A DNA stretch of 64,000 nucleotides from Exiguobacterium mexicanum. GTDB lineage: Bacteria; Bacillota; Bacilli; Exiguobacteriales; Exiguobacteriaceae. A program made the position numbers and the translations under genes. This document shows positions 49,381 to 58,630 of this stretch, one piece after another. Each line of letters begins with the position of its first letter. Position 1 is the stretch's first letter. The notes under the pieces were generated by a model. It had not been told where the DNA came from. It ran no database searches and was given only the letters and a program-made list of their open reading frames with translations. Where the stretch lies: NCBI RefSeq assembly GCF_005960665.1, contig NZ_CP040676.1, positions 444,501 through 508,500 of the forward strand, written 5' to 3'.

Positions 49381-49396
49381 ACGGGGTGTCTTTTTT
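49371..49396 (+). terminator. Terminator overlapping the flippase stop
   Basis: GACATCC (49371-49377) pairs with GGGTGTC (49384-49390, one G-T pair) followed by TTTTTT. Short stem, so termination may be partial. Confidence 0.65.
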
Positions 49397-49414
49397 CATA
49401 GGACGCAAACATTA

Positions 49415-49477
49415 GACATGTCATCTTTCAAAAAAATGATAAACATTTCTTTCCTATTCTCATAATGAGACGGGTAA
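49415..49477 (+). promoter_or_regulatory. Conserved 63-nt upstream block, copy 2 (before capE)
   Basis: Same blocks as at 44163-44225: GACATG at 49415, ATGATAAACATTTCTTTCC at 49436-49454 and CGGGTAA at 49471-49477. TAGACA at 49413-49418 would be a fair -35, but no consistent -10 is seen in both copies. Confidence 0.55.
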
Positions 49478-49570
49478 CACGATAGTATCAACGTCATTGC
49501 AATTGTTTCCAACCCAACTTTCCCATCACCTTTAGAAGCAACTGACATCATGAAAAGGAGAGGATTTGCA

Positions 49571-50596
49571 ATGTTTACAGACAAGACGTTATTGATTACT
49601 GGAGGAACCGGATCATTCGGAAACGCCGTTATGCAGCGCTTTCTGAAAACTGATATTAAAGAGATTCGTATCTTTTCACGAGACGAGAAGAAACAGGACG
49701 ACATGCGTAAACTGTATCATGACGACAAACTCAAATTTTATATCGGTGACGTCCGTGATGTGAACAGTGTGCGAAACGCGATGTACGGTGTCGATTATGT
49801 ATTCCACGCCGCGGCGTTGAAACAAGTCCCTTCCTGTGAGTTCTTCCCACTAGAGGCAGTGAAAACGAACGTGTTGGGAACGGACAACGTCTTGAACGCG
49901 GCCATCGAGCAACAAGTTCAAAAAGTCATTTGCCTATCGACCGACAAGGCGGCCTATCCAATCAATGCGATGGGCATTTCTAAGGCGATGATGGAAAAAG
50001 TATTCGTCGCCAAAGCGAAAGCCGTCGGACCGGAGCAGACGTTGATTTGCGGCACGCGCTACGGAAACGTCATGGCATCACGGGGTTCTGTCATTCCACT
50101 CTTCGTCGATCAAATCAAACGAGGTGAACCGTTGACCGTGACCGACCCGTTCATGACACGTTTCTTGATGAGTCTCGAAGACGCGGTCGAACTTGTCGTC
50201 TTCGCCTTCCAGAATGCACACGCGGGAGACATCATGGTCCAAAAGTCACCGGCGTCGACGATCGGGGTATTGGCGCAAGCGTTGCTCGAGCTGTTCCAAG
50301 CGAACAACCCGATTAAAGTCATCGGCACACGGCATGGTGAGAAGTCATACGAGACGCTGTTGACACGAGAAGAGAATGTCGTCGCAGAAGATATGGGCGG
50401 CTTCTACCGCGTCCCGGCCGATACACGCGACTTGAACTACGATAAATACTTCAATGAGGGTAGCAAGCAATTGACGGTCGAGGGTGAATATAATTCGGCC
50501 AATACAGAACAGTTGAACGTCGAGCAAGTGAAGCAACTGTTATTGACTCTTCCTTACATCCAACAAGAACTTGCGAGCTGGGTGAAAGTATCATGA
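49571..50596 (+). CDS. capE: UDP-GlcNAc 4,6-dehydratase/5-epimerase (CapE/FnlA-type)
   Basis: 341 residues from the ATG at 49571 (AGGAGAGG about 7 nt upstream). Extended SDR with LLITGGTGSFGNAVMQRFL, IFSRDEKKQDDMRKLY and FHAAALKQVPSCEFFPLEA. The catalytic motif is MxxxK (NAMGISKAMMEK) in place of YxxxK, as in CapE/FlaA1 enzymes. It performs the first step from UDP-GlcNAc to UDP-L-FucNAc; the next two genes encode the later steps. Start of a new transcription unit, preceded by the conserved block. Coupled to capF by ATGA. Confidence 0.93.
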   Translation: MFTDKTLLITGGTGSFGNAVMQRFLKTDIKEIRIFSRDEKKQDDMRKLYHDDKLKFYIGDVRDVNSVRNAMYGVDYVFHAAALKQVPSCEFFPLEAVKTNVLGTDNVLNAAIEQQVQKVICLSTDKAAYPINAMGISKAMMEKVFVAKAKAVGPEQTLICGTRYGNVMASRGSVIPLFVDQIKRGEPLTVTDPFMTRFLMSLEDAVELVVFAFQNAHAGDIMVQKSPASTIGVLAQALLELFQANNPIKVIGTRHGEKSYETLLTREENVVAEDMGGFYRVPADTRDLNYDKYFNEGSKQLTVEGEYNSANTEQLNVEQVKQLLLTLPYIQQELASWVKVS

Positions 50597-51777
50597 AGAT
50601 TCTCGTCACCGGAGCATCTGGATTCATCGGTAAGAATCTGGTCGCAGAATTGACCGCACGGGGACATGACGTGTACTCGTGCACACGCGATACACCAGAA
50701 GCGTTGTTTCAGCAGTTTTGCCGAACGGCCGAGTTCGTCTACCATTTGGCCGGGGTGAACCGCTCGGAAACGGAATCCGACTTTGCGGAAGGAAACACCG
50801 GGTCGACCGAGCGCTTGGTCGCAGCACTGACCGCGCATGCCAATGACGCGCCGATTATGTTTGCCTCGTCGATTCAAGCGGCCCAGGACAATCCGTACGG
50901 ACGAAGCAAACTCGCGGCGGAGCGTGTGCTGAGAGCCGAATATGAGACGACGGGACGCACCATCTATCTGTTCCGTTTCCCGAACCTGTTTGGAAAGTGG
51001 GGCCGGCCGAACTATAACAGTGTCGTCGCGACGTTTTGTTATCGGGTCGCACGAGACTTGCCGATAGAAATTCACGACCTGGCACGCACCGTGCAACTGG
51101 CGTATATCGATGACGTGATCGATGCGTTGATCGGCTTGCTCGACGTGAGAGGACAAACACCGGCCGTGTATGAGGAAGAAGTTGCAGTCCATCCGCCAAT
51201 CGAGCTCGGCCGAATCGCCGACTTGTTACAGACATTCAAAGAAAGTCGCCAGAGCTTGGCCGTCCCGAATTTAGAGGATGTGTTTACGAAGCAACTGTAC
51301 AGCACGTACCTCAGTTACTTGCCTGTCGACAGCTTCGCTTATGACTTGAAGTTGAATGAAGATGCACGCGGGTCGTTCACTGAATTCATCCGGACACCTG
51401 ACCGGGGACAAGTGTCCGTCAACGTTGCCAAGCCCGGGATCACGAAAGGGAACCACTGGCACCACACGAAAAATGAAAAGTTCCTCGTGGTCAGCGGCGA
51501 GGCGTTGATTCGTTTCCGCAAGGTCGGAGAGAACGAGGTCCATACGTATCACGTCACGGGAGAGATGATGCGTGTGCTCGATATCCCAACCGGCTATACG
51601 CACAACATTGAAAACATCGGAACGACCGACTTGGTGACCGTCATGTGGGTGAATGAGGCCTATGACCCGAACAACCCGGACACATACTTTATGGAGGTGC
51701 AAGATGAAACGACTCAAAGTGATGACTATCGTCGGGACGCGTCCCGAAATCATACGCCTGTCGGCCGTTATTCATAA
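50593..51777 (+). CDS. capF: Bifunctional SDR/cupin reductase (CapF/FnlB-type)
   Basis: 394 residues. N-terminal SDR reductase with VTGASGFIGKNLVAEL, YHLAGVNRSETESDF and the catalytic pair in NPYGRSKLAAERV (YxxxK). The C-terminal cupin domain has the zinc-binding cluster GNHWHHTKNEKFLVV. This architecture is that of CapF, which reduces the 4-keto intermediate on the way to UDP-L-FucNAc. CapF proteins normally end near the segment NPDTYFMEV; here the frame runs about 24 codons further, 74 bp into the next gene. The added tail (QDETTQSDDYRRDASRNH) is just the next gene read in another frame and is probably non-functional. Confidence 0.92.
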   Translation: MKILVTGASGFIGKNLVAELTARGHDVYSCTRDTPEALFQQFCRTAEFVYHLAGVNRSETESDFAEGNTGSTERLVAALTAHANDAPIMFASSIQAAQDNPYGRSKLAAERVLRAEYETTGRTIYLFRFPNLFGKWGRPNYNSVVATFCYRVARDLPIEIHDLARTVQLAYIDDVIDALIGLLDVRGQTPAVYEEEVAVHPPIELGRIADLLQTFKESRQSLAVPNLEDVFTKQLYSTYLSYLPVDSFAYDLKLNEDARGSFTEFIRTPDRGQVSVNVAKPGITKGNHWHHTKNEKFLVVSGEALIRFRKVGENEVHTYHVTGEMMRVLDIPTGYTHNIENIGTTDLVTVMWVNEAYDPNNPDTYFMEVQDETTQSDDYRRDASRNHTPVGRYS

Positions 51778-52861
51778 ACTGGAACACTCTGAGGCCATCG
51801 AGCACGTCCTCGTGCATACGGGACAAAATTATGACTATGAATTAAATGAAGTGTTTTTCGAGGATTTCTCTTTGCGAAAACCCGATTACTTTCTTAATTC
51901 TGCGACGGGCAGCCCGATTGAGACGATTGGTAACATTCTCATCCAAGTCGATCCCGTGCTTGAACTCGAACGTCCGGATGCGGTGTTGATTCTCGGAGAT
52001 ACAAATTCTTGTCTTGCGGCAATCGCGGCCAAACGCCGGAAAATCCCGATTTTCCATATGGAGGCCGGCAACCGCTGCTTCGACCAACGCGTTCCGGAAG
52101 AAATCAATCGGAAGATTGTCGACCATACCGCGGACGTGAATTTGACGTACAGCGATATCGCCCGGGAATACCTTCTCCGAGAAGGGCTCCCGGCGGAACG
52201 AATCATCAAGACGGGAAGCCCGATGTTCGAGGTGTTGATGTCGAAACGAGAGGCGATTGAACAGTCAGATGTGCTGAGCCGGCTTGAACTGACTCCGGAC
52301 CACTACTTCATCGTCTCGGCGCATCGAGAAGAGAACGTCAACTCCGACAAACACTTCTTGGCACTTGTCGACAGTTTGAACGCAATCGCGGGGCAGTATG
52401 GACTACCGGTCATCGTCAGCACCCATCCACGGACGATGAAGCGGATTCATGAATTGAACGTCTCGTTCCATCCGCTGGTCCGGCTCCTCAAGCCGCTCGG
52501 ATTTGTCGACTATAACCACCTTCAACTGCATGCTAAAGCGGTGCTCAGTGACAGCGGGACAATCAGCGAAGAGTCTTCCATCCTTGGATTGAGAGGATTG
52601 AATATCCGAGAGACGCATGAGCGGCCGGAGGCGATGGAAGAAGGGGCCGTCTTGATGGTCGGGCTTGAGAAAGAGCGAATCTTACAAGGATTGTCGGTCG
52701 TCATGGAGCAGGAGCGGCCTCGCCTCGTCAGTGACTACAGCATGCCGAACGTCTCGGACAAAGTGGTACGGATTTTGATCTCGTACACGGATTATGTCCG
52801 ACGCGAGGTATGGAAAGGCACGACCGACCCCCGTCAAACCGTAAGGGAGGGTGAACGATGA
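51704..52861 (+). CDS. capG: Non-hydrolysing UDP-sugar 2-epimerase (CapG/FnlC-type)
   Basis: 385 residues from the ATG at 51704, with GGAGG upstream within the capF end. Family segments: MTIVGTRPEIIRLSAVIHKL, HTGQNYDYELNEVFFEDF, HMEAGNRCFDQRVPEEINRK, SAHREENV, and SDSGTISEESSILGLRGLNI. The FDQRVPEEINRK version is typical of enzymes acting on UDP-2-acetamido-2,6-dideoxy-L-talose, giving UDP-L-FucNAc, and not of WecB. Completes the CapE-CapF-CapG route. Overlaps the next gene by 4 bp. Confidence 0.92.
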   Translation: MKRLKVMTIVGTRPEIIRLSAVIHKLEHSEAIEHVLVHTGQNYDYELNEVFFEDFSLRKPDYFLNSATGSPIETIGNILIQVDPVLELERPDAVLILGDTNSCLAAIAAKRRKIPIFHMEAGNRCFDQRVPEEINRKIVDHTADVNLTYSDIAREYLLREGLPAERIIKTGSPMFEVLMSKREAIEQSDVLSRLELTPDHYFIVSAHREENVNSDKHFLALVDSLNAIAGQYGLPVIVSTHPRTMKRIHELNVSFHPLVRLLKPLGFVDYNHLQLHAKAVLSDSGTISEESSILGLRGLNIRETHERPEAMEEGAVLMVGLEKERILQGLSVVMEQERPRLVSDYSMPNVSDKVVRILISYTDYVRREVWKGTTDPRQTVREGER

Positions 52862-53988
52862 AACAAAAACTCGTCTTTATCGGGAATATCGCTTCCCCTT
52901 ATCAAGTGAAACTGTGCTACGCCTTGGAAGAATATTTTGACGCTGAATTTTGGTTTTATGAACACCTCGATCAAAATCGGCCGGACTGGTGGAAAATCCC
53001 GCTCGGCGAGAAGTGTCAAATCTTAAAACACACGAAGTGGTTTCCAAAACTCGGTTATCTCTCGCTCGGATTGATCCCAGAGCTGATTCGGTTCAAACCG
53101 GATGTCATCCTACTCGGCGGATTCATGGCTGGACATGCCGGCATCGTGAGAGTGGCAAAACTGTTCGGAATCAAGACCGTCGTCATGAGTGAACCGATTC
53201 GTCCGCTACAAAATGACGACGACCCTTCTGATCGGCTCACGAATCCTCAAGACAATCCATATAAAACGAAACTGTTGCACTGGATGTTCAAGGATGCCGA
53301 CTTATATTTCGGGATGGGGACGGTAGCGGTCGAGCAATTCAAGGACCATCTCGGGTTTGATCCTGAAAAAGTTGTGCATGCGACATATGCACAGGACATT
53401 GATGCTTACTTCGATCATGGGTTGAGACGGAAACAGCCAGGCGACACGTTCAAACTTTTGTTTGCGAATCGTCTCGTCGAACGCTATCAGCCGCTGCTCG
53501 TGTTAGAAGCATATCGGAATTTATCAAAACGCTATTCCCTCGAACTCTATTTGAACAATTCAGGACAACAACTCGAGGCGTGTAAAGCATATATCGCAGA
53601 GCACGATTTGAAGAACGTCCACTTCTTAGATGAGATCCGGGCGTGGGACGAGATGCCGAAAGTGTATGAACAAGCGGATATCTTGGTCCTGCCGGCCACG
53701 TATTCGAACGGGAACGGGACCATCATCGAAGCGAGAGCCTCAGGCATGGGGGTCGTCATCAGCGATCAAATCAATAACGTCTCCCATCACTCCGTAGACG
53801 GAAAGAACTGCTACATGTGTGACATCACGGTCGAATCGATCGAACGAGGGATTGAACAGTACCTCGAACATCCGGAGCGTCTCATCGAACATGGCATGTT
53901 ATCGCGGGAACTCGTCAAGTTCCATCGAAACGATGTCACGGCCAAAGGATACTATGACACGTTACGCGCGAAACAAATCATTTCGTAA
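52858..53988 (+). CDS. GT4-like glycosyltransferase
   Basis: 376 residues of GT-B type. N-terminal KLVFIGNIASPYQVKLCYAL; middle VILLGGFMAGHAGIVRVAKL; donor domain FKLLFANRLVERYQPLLVLE and YSNGNGTIIEARASGMGVVI with the conserved Glu. The second Glu of E-x7-E is not clear, so it is a divergent member. It follows the FucNAc genes by ATGA overlap and may use UDP-L-FucNAc; this is inference from position. Confidence 0.82.
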   Translation: MKQKLVFIGNIASPYQVKLCYALEEYFDAEFWFYEHLDQNRPDWWKIPLGEKCQILKHTKWFPKLGYLSLGLIPELIRFKPDVILLGGFMAGHAGIVRVAKLFGIKTVVMSEPIRPLQNDDDPSDRLTNPQDNPYKTKLLHWMFKDADLYFGMGTVAVEQFKDHLGFDPEKVVHATYAQDIDAYFDHGLRRKQPGDTFKLLFANRLVERYQPLLVLEAYRNLSKRYSLELYLNNSGQQLEACKAYIAEHDLKNVHFLDEIRAWDEMPKVYEQADILVLPATYSNGNGTIIEARASGMGVVISDQINNVSHHSVDGKNCYMCDITVESIERGIEQYLEHPERLIEHGMLSRELVKFHRNDVTAKGYYDTLRAKQIIS

Positions 53989-54000
53989 AGGAGAGACGTC

Positions 54001-54717
54001 ATGAACGTGGGCATCATGCAACCTTACTTCTTCCCTTATATCGGGTACTTCCAGTTGATCCATGCGGTCGATACATTCGTTTTGTATGACGACGTTCATT
54101 TCATCAAAAAAGGGTGGATTCATCGAAATCGTGTCCTGATTGATGGAAACCCTCACCCGTTCACGTTATCAATTCAAAAGATGAGCCAAAATCGTTTGAT
54201 TTGCGACCATGAACGGGCACAACCGGATGAGATTGCCGAACAACAGTTGAAACTGTTGCGACACGCCTATCACAAAGCCCCTCAGTTCGAACACGTCTTC
54301 CCATTGCTCGAACGAGTGATTCGTCATCCCGAACGAAACGTCGGGAAGTATTTGGCAAACGGCATCGGGGAAGTCGCACGGTATCTCGGCATCTCGACGA
54401 CATTCATTCTTTCGTCGGAGTTGAACGCTGGATTCGGATTGAAGGGCCAAGCGAGGATTATCAAGATGTGTGAACAGTTAAGGGCGACGCATTACGTGAA
54501 TGCGATCAACGGAATGTGCTTGTATGATGCCGATGTGTTCGAACAGGCAAGGATTGATCTATCGTTTATCAAGACCGATTCAATCACGTACGATCAAGGG
54601 CCCTATACGTTCCAACCGAACTTGTCCATCATCGACGTGATGATGCATTGTTCCAAACTGGAAATCCAATTCATGCTTGAACGGTACGCACTCGTCTCGA
54701 ATCGCCAAGTGACCTAG
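54001..54717 (+). CDS. WbqC-like family protein
   Basis: 238 residues. Begins NVGIMQPYFFPYIGYFQLIH, then FVLYDDVHFIKKGWIHRNRV, the signature of the WbqC family (PF08889), whose members lie in O-antigen and capsule loci, often beside DegT-type aminotransferases. The ending segment ITYDQGPYTFQPNLSIIDVM is also conserved. No reaction is established to my knowledge; some annotations suggest glycine or acyl transfer. It sits 12 nt downstream of a glycosyltransferase gene and 10 nt upstream of the aminotransferase gene. Confidence 0.85.
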   Translation: MNVGIMQPYFFPYIGYFQLIHAVDTFVLYDDVHFIKKGWIHRNRVLIDGNPHPFTLSIQKMSQNRLICDHERAQPDEIAEQQLKLLRHAYHKAPQFEHVFPLLERVIRHPERNVGKYLANGIGEVARYLGISTTFILSSELNAGFGLKGQARIIKMCEQLRATHYVNAINGMCLYDADVFEQARIDLSFIKTDSITYDQGPYTFQPNLSIIDVMMHCSKLEIQFMLERYALVSNRQVT

Positions 54718-54727
54718 GAGGTGCCTT

Positions 54728-55906
54728 ATGCTACACATCGTCGATATCCAATCCGCCGCATTTCCGGCTCATCCAGCATCAAATCAGCCTGACCGTCCGC
54801 CAGAAGCTATTCCCGTCACCAAATCGATACTCCCATCATTTGAAGAGTATACGGATGAGATTCGTGAGTTGTGGGCATCGGGATGGTTGACGAACAACGG
54901 CGCCAAACATCAGCAACTCGAGCATGAGTTGATTGATTATTTAGGAGTCGAGCATGTATCCCTGTTCACGAACGGACACTTGGCACTCGAGACGGCAATC
55001 GAGGCATTCGGATTGACGGGAGAAGTCATCACGACCCCTTTTACCTTTGCTTCGACGAGTCACGCCTTAATCCGTAAAGGGCTGACACCCGTGTACGGGG
55101 ATATCCGTCCAGACGACTTTACACTCGACGCTTCCAAATTAGAGCGACTGATCACGACGAAAACCTCGGCCATCCTACCCGTCCATGTGTACGGAAATGT
55201 ATGCGACGTCGAGGCAATCGAAGCGATTGCCAAGCAACACAACCTGAAAGTGATCTATGACGCGGCCCATACGTTCGGCGTCAACGTGAACGGTCGAGGA
55301 ATCGGCTCGTTCGGGGACGTCTCGATGTTCAGTTTCCACGCCACGAAAGTGTTCCATACGATTGAAGGTGGCGCCTTGACGTACAATGACCCGGCCTTGA
55401 AGCCCCGTTTCGATCAGTTGAAAAACTTTGGCATTACTGGCCCGGAAACGGTTCAAGAGCCGGGTGGAAACGCCAAAATGAATGAGTTTCAGGCTGCGAT
55501 GGGGTTATGTAACTTGCGTCATATCGAGGAGACGATCATGCGTCGGAAACGCGTGCGTGAGCAATATGACGCGTTACTCAAAAACGTCCAAGGGATTCGA
55601 ATCCTGACACCTCAACCCGGCGTCAAAACGAACCATTCCTATTATCCCATCATCTTGACGGCGGAGGAGAATCGACGGGATGAGCTGCATGACGCCTTGG
55701 CGAAGGAAGGTATCTTCACCCGGAAGTATTTCTATCCGCTCGTGACGGATTATGCGTGGAATCAGAACCGGTTTGCGAGCCGCAGCACCCCCGTCGCCCG
55801 TGAGATTGCCGAGCGGGTGCTGACACTTCCGCTTTATCCAGACCTTGCCGCAGAAGACGTGACACGGATTTGCACGGTGATTCAAGAAAGGATGATGAAA
55901 CGATGA
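54728..55906 (+). CDS. DegT/DnrJ/EryC1-family sugar aminotransferase (VioA/FdtB-like)
   Basis: 392-residue PLP enzyme. Core starts [20 protein letters not shown] and [18 protein letters not shown]; then [33 protein letters not shown], the Asp of [10 protein letters not shown] and the PLP lysine in [18 protein letters not shown]. About 27 residues precede the usual start of the family ([20 protein letters not shown]). Context with RmlA and RmlB and without RmlC/RmlD suggests that the substrate is a dTDP-keto-6-deoxyhexose, giving a dTDP-amino sugar such as Qui4N or Fuc3N. No FdtA-type isomerase was seen, which favours the 4-amino product. Confidence 0.88.
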   Translation: MLHIVDIQSAAFPAHPASNQPDRPPEAIPVTKSILPSFEEYTDEIRELWASGWLTNNGAKHQQLEHELIDYLGVEHVSLFTNGHLALETAIEAFGLTGEVITTPFTFASTSHALIRKGLTPVYGDIRPDDFTLDASKLERLITTKTSAILPVHVYGNVCDVEAIEAIAKQHNLKVIYDAAHTFGVNVNGRGIGSFGDVSMFSFHATKVFHTIEGGALTYNDPALKPRFDQLKNFGITGPETVQEPGGNAKMNEFQAAMGLCNLRHIEETIMRRKRVREQYDALLKNVQGIRILTPQPGVKTNHSYYPIILTAEENRRDELHDALAKEGIFTRKYFYPLVTDYAWNQNRFASRSTPVAREIAERVLTLPLYPDLAAEDVTRICTVIQERMMKR

Positions 55907-56874
55907 AAGGCATCATATTAGCAGGCGGGAACGGAACGCGCCTCTATCCGATGACAAAGGCCGTCTCCAAACAACTGTTACCGATCTACGATAAACCGTT
56001 GATTTACTATCCGATGTCCGTGTTGATGTTAGCGGGGATTCGAGAAATCCTGCTCATTTCGACCCCGCAAGATATCGGTGGATATGAGCGTCTGTTCGGG
56101 GACGGCCATCAGCTCGGCATCGACATTTCCTATAAAGTGCAGACGAAGCCGGTCGGACTGGCCGACGCCTTTATTCTAGGAGCGGATTTTATCGGCGATG
56201 ATTCGGTCTGTCTCATCTTAGGGGATAACGTGTTTTACGGACCCGATTTGACGCGCTTCTTGAAACACGCGCAAGCGAAAAAACAAGGGGCGACTGTCTT
56301 TGGCTACCCGGTAAAAGATCCGCGAGCCTTTGGTGTCGTCGAATTCGATGCCGAAAACCGGGTCGTCTCGATTGAAGAAAAACCGGCGGCCCCAAAATCG
56401 AATTATGCGGTCCCGGGACTATACTTCTACGACAATCAAGTTGTCGAATTCGCCAAACGTGTCGAACCTTCCGCAAGGGGCGAACTTGAAATCACGTCGA
56501 TCAACAACATGTATCTCGAGCGCGGGGAGTTGAACGTCGTGCTGTTCGGACGAGGGATGGCATGGCTCGACACCGGAACGCCAGAAGGTATGATCAAAGC
56601 GTCCGTGTTCGTCCAAACGGTCCAAGAGCGGCAAGGTTATTACATCGCCTGTCTCGAAGAAATCGCCTGGCGTCGCGGATTCATCACACGAGACGAGTTG
56701 AAGGATATCGGTTTGACGCTCAAGATGACCGATTATGGACAATATCTCTTATCACTCGTCGAGGAAGGAGAGAGAACGGATGCGAACAATCCTAGTGACT
56801 GGCGGAGCCGGGTTCATCGGTTCAAATTTCATAAAACACTTGCGGGCAAAACATCCAGCGTACCGCATTCTTAA
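55903..56874 (+). CDS. rmlA: Glucose-1-phosphate thymidylyltransferase
   Basis: 323 residues from the ATG at 55903, coupled to the preceding stop by ATGA. Nucleotidyltransferase motifs [48 protein letters not shown] and [18 protein letters not shown] are complete. It makes dTDP-glucose. RmlA proteins usually end shortly after [10 protein letters not shown]; this frame continues about 35 codons, 95 bp into rmlB, with a tail ([17 protein letters not shown]) that is rmlB read in another frame. The natural stop appears to have been lost or displaced, as in capF. Confidence 0.94.
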   Translation: MKGIILAGGNGTRLYPMTKAVSKQLLPIYDKPLIYYPMSVLMLAGIREILLISTPQDIGGYERLFGDGHQLGIDISYKVQTKPVGLADAFILGADFIGDDSVCLILGDNVFYGPDLTRFLKHAQAKKQGATVFGYPVKDPRAFGVVEFDAENRVVSIEEKPAAPKSNYAVPGLYFYDNQVVEFAKRVEPSARGELEITSINNMYLERGELNVVLFGRGMAWLDTGTPEGMIKASVFVQTVQERQGYYIACLEEIAWRRGFITRDELKDIGLTLKMTDYGQYLLSLVEEGERTDANNPSDWRSRVHRFKFHKTLAGKTSSVPHS

Positions 56875-57838
56875 CGTCGATGCGCTCACGTATGCAGGGA
56901 ATCTCGAGAACCTTCGGGAGTTCGAGGCAGATCCCCTCTACCATTTCGAGAAAACCGACATTCGTGATCGGCAAGCAATGGACCGATTGTTCACGAAGTA
57001 TGAAGTCGATGAAGTCGTCCACTTCGCAGCAGAATCGCATGTGGACCGTAGCATCACCGAGCCTGAACTGTTTTTGACGACAAACGTTCTCGGGACGCAA
57101 GTGCTGCTCGACACGGCGATGCGTCATTGGAAAGTCGCCCCTGATGATAAGTACAGCCGGGAGTATGAGGCAGGCGTCTGTTTTGTCCATGTGTCGACGG
57201 ATGAAGTGTACGGGTCACTCGGCGCGACCGGTTATTTCACCGAGGACTCGCCGATTGCCCCGAACAGCCCGTATTCGGCCTCGAAAGCGAGCTCTGACCT
57301 GCTCGTTCGGGCTTATCACGAGACGTACGGGTTGCCGGTCAAGACGACGCGATGCAGCAACAACTATGGGCCGTACCAGTTCCCAGAGAAGCTCATTCCG
57401 CTCATGATTCATAACTGTATGTCGAACTTGCCGTTACCGGTTTACGGCGACGGGCAACAGATTCGGGATTGGTTGTATGTAAGCGATCACTGTGAGGCCA
57501 TCGATGTTGTTCGAGAGAACGGAAGGTTCGGTGAGGTTTACAACATCGGGGGGCATAATGAAAAAACAAACTTGGAGCTCGTTCACATCATCCTTAAAGC
57601 GTTCGGACAGTCAGACGAGTTGATTCAATTCGTGAAAGACCGTCCGGGACACGATCGACGTTACGCGATCGACGCGACCAAGATGGCCGACGAACTCGGA
57701 TGGACCCCGCGATATCGATTTGAAGATGGAATCGTCGAGACGATTCAATGGTATGTGGAGCATCCTGAATGGATTGAACGGATTGTATCCGGTGCGTATC
57801 AATCCTACTACGACTCGATGTATTCTTCGTTCCGATAG
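56780..57838 (+). CDS. rmlB: dTDP-glucose 4,6-dehydratase
   Basis: 352 residues from the ATG at 56780 (GGAGAGAG upstream inside rmlA). Extended SDR with [32 protein letters not shown], the TDE motif in [12 protein letters not shown] and the catalytic YxxxK in [16 protein letters not shown], plus [20 protein letters not shown]. It converts dTDP-glucose into dTDP-4-keto-6-deoxyglucose. With no rmlC or rmlD in the locus the product is probably taken by the aminotransferase at 54728-55906. Confidence 0.96.
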   Translation: MRTILVTGGAGFIGSNFIKHLRAKHPAYRILNVDALTYAGNLENLREFEADPLYHFEKTDIRDRQAMDRLFTKYEVDEVVHFAAESHVDRSITEPELFLTTNVLGTQVLLDTAMRHWKVAPDDKYSREYEAGVCFVHVSTDEVYGSLGATGYFTEDSPIAPNSPYSASKASSDLLVRAYHETYGLPVKTTRCSNNYGPYQFPEKLIPLMIHNCMSNLPLPVYGDGQQIRDWLYVSDHCEAIDVVRENGRFGEVYNIGGHNEKTNLELVHIILKAFGQSDELIQFVKDRPGHDRRYAIDATKMADELGWTPRYRFEDGIVETIQWYVEHPEWIERIVSGAYQSYYDSMYSSFR

Positions 57839-57850
57839 GAGGGAGTTCCC

Positions 57851-58492
57851 ATGTATGCACGTTTTGTGAAACGTCCGCAAGACATGATTCTTGCGACGAT
57901 CTCACTGCTTGTTTTAAGTCCCGTCCTCGTGACGGTCGCGGGTCTCATCAAGTGGAAGCTCGGAGGACCGGTGCTGTTCAAACAAAAACGTCCCGGGAAA
58001 GACGGCGTCATCTTCGAGATGATGAAGTTTCGGACGATGACCGATGAGCGGGATGAGCACGGCGAGCTGCTACCGGACGAGGTACGGTTGACCCCGTTCG
58101 GTCAGACGCTCCGGTCGCTCAGTCTCGATGAGCTGCCGAGTCTGCTCAACATTGTCAAGGGTGACATCGCCATCGTCGGACCGCGCCCGTTGCTCGTCGA
58201 GTATTTACCGCGTTATAACGAGGAGCAGCGCCGACGTCACGACGTCCGGCCTGGACTGACAGGCCTCGCCCAAGTGAACGGACGGAACCGGCTGTCATGG
58301 CCGGATCGTTTCGCGCTCGACGTGAAATACGTCAACAACATCACGTTTCTCAACGACTGGAAAATCATCTTGCAGACGGTCGGTAAAGTCGTGAAGAAGG
58401 ACGGTATCTCGTCGGATACGGCGGCAACGATGGAGGCGTTTATGGGGAATGAAACTAGGAGAGAACCTCAAAAAGAATTGCACTTGAGTTAG
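57851..58492 (+). CDS. Initiating sugar-phosphate transferase (PglC/CapM-like)
   Basis: 213-residue monotopic phosphoglycosyl transferase. A reentrant membrane helix lies at about 10-33 (DMILATISLLVLSPVLVTVA); catalytic segments are LFKQKRPGKDG, MKFRTMTDERDEHGELL, LRSLSLDELPSLLNIVKGDI, VGPRPLLVEYLPRY and RPGLTGLAQVNGRN. This short PglC type starts many capsules with N-acetylamino-dideoxy sugars, so UDP-L-FucNAc or another amino sugar is a plausible substrate. It is the last gene of the second locus. Its final codons overlap the terminator. Confidence 0.92.
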   Translation: MYARFVKRPQDMILATISLLVLSPVLVTVAGLIKWKLGGPVLFKQKRPGKDGVIFEMMKFRTMTDERDEHGELLPDEVRLTPFGQTLRSLSLDELPSLLNIVKGDIAIVGPRPLLVEYLPRYNEEQRRRHDVRPGLTGLAQVNGRNRLSWPDRFALDVKYVNNITFLNDWKIILQTVGKVVKKDGISSDTAATMEAFMGNETRREPQKELHLS

Positions 58493-58516
58493 AAAAACTC
58501 GGGCGCAATTCTTTTT
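58471..58516 (+). terminator. Terminator of the second polysaccharide operon
   Basis: AAAAGAATTGC (58471-58481) and GCAATTCTTTT (58505-58515) with an inner GAGTT/AACTC stem; T run at the end. It starts inside the last codons of the upstream gene. Confidence 0.9.
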
Positions 58517-58524
58517 GTCGTTTT

Positions 58525-58554
58525 TTGTCATGCTGAATTCACCTGTTCTATAAA
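58525..58554 (+). promoter_or_regulatory. Promoter of the Ig-repeat surface protein gene
   Basis: TTGTCA (58525-58530), 18-nt spacer, TATAAA (58549-58554), each one base from consensus. Transcription would start near 58561, leaving a leader of about 70 nt. Confidence 0.75.
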
Positions 58555-58574
58555 AGTGAAAAGATAAACATTTG

Positions 58575-58585
58575 AAGGAGGTGAT
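58575..58585 (+). promoter_or_regulatory. Orphan perfect Shine-Dalgarno sequence (STAB-SD-like)
   Basis: AAGGAGGTGAT is fully complementary to the 3' end of 16S rRNA, but no start codon follows at a usable distance with a useful frame. It lies near the predicted mRNA 5' end and 45 nt before the real start, which has its own weaker GGCGG. This matches the layout of stabilising SD sequences of Bacillus mRNAs. Confidence 0.6.
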
Positions 58586-58630
58586 ATATTTTATAAGGAT
58601 TTAATTCGAATAGAAAAAGGCGGCAAGAAA

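Noticed and set aside
58575-58608. Short leader peptide starting at GTG 58582 after the perfect Shine-Dalgarno sequence
   Set aside because: The GTG is part of the Shine-Dalgarno sequence itself, leaving no spacing for initiation, and the frame would close after seven codons.
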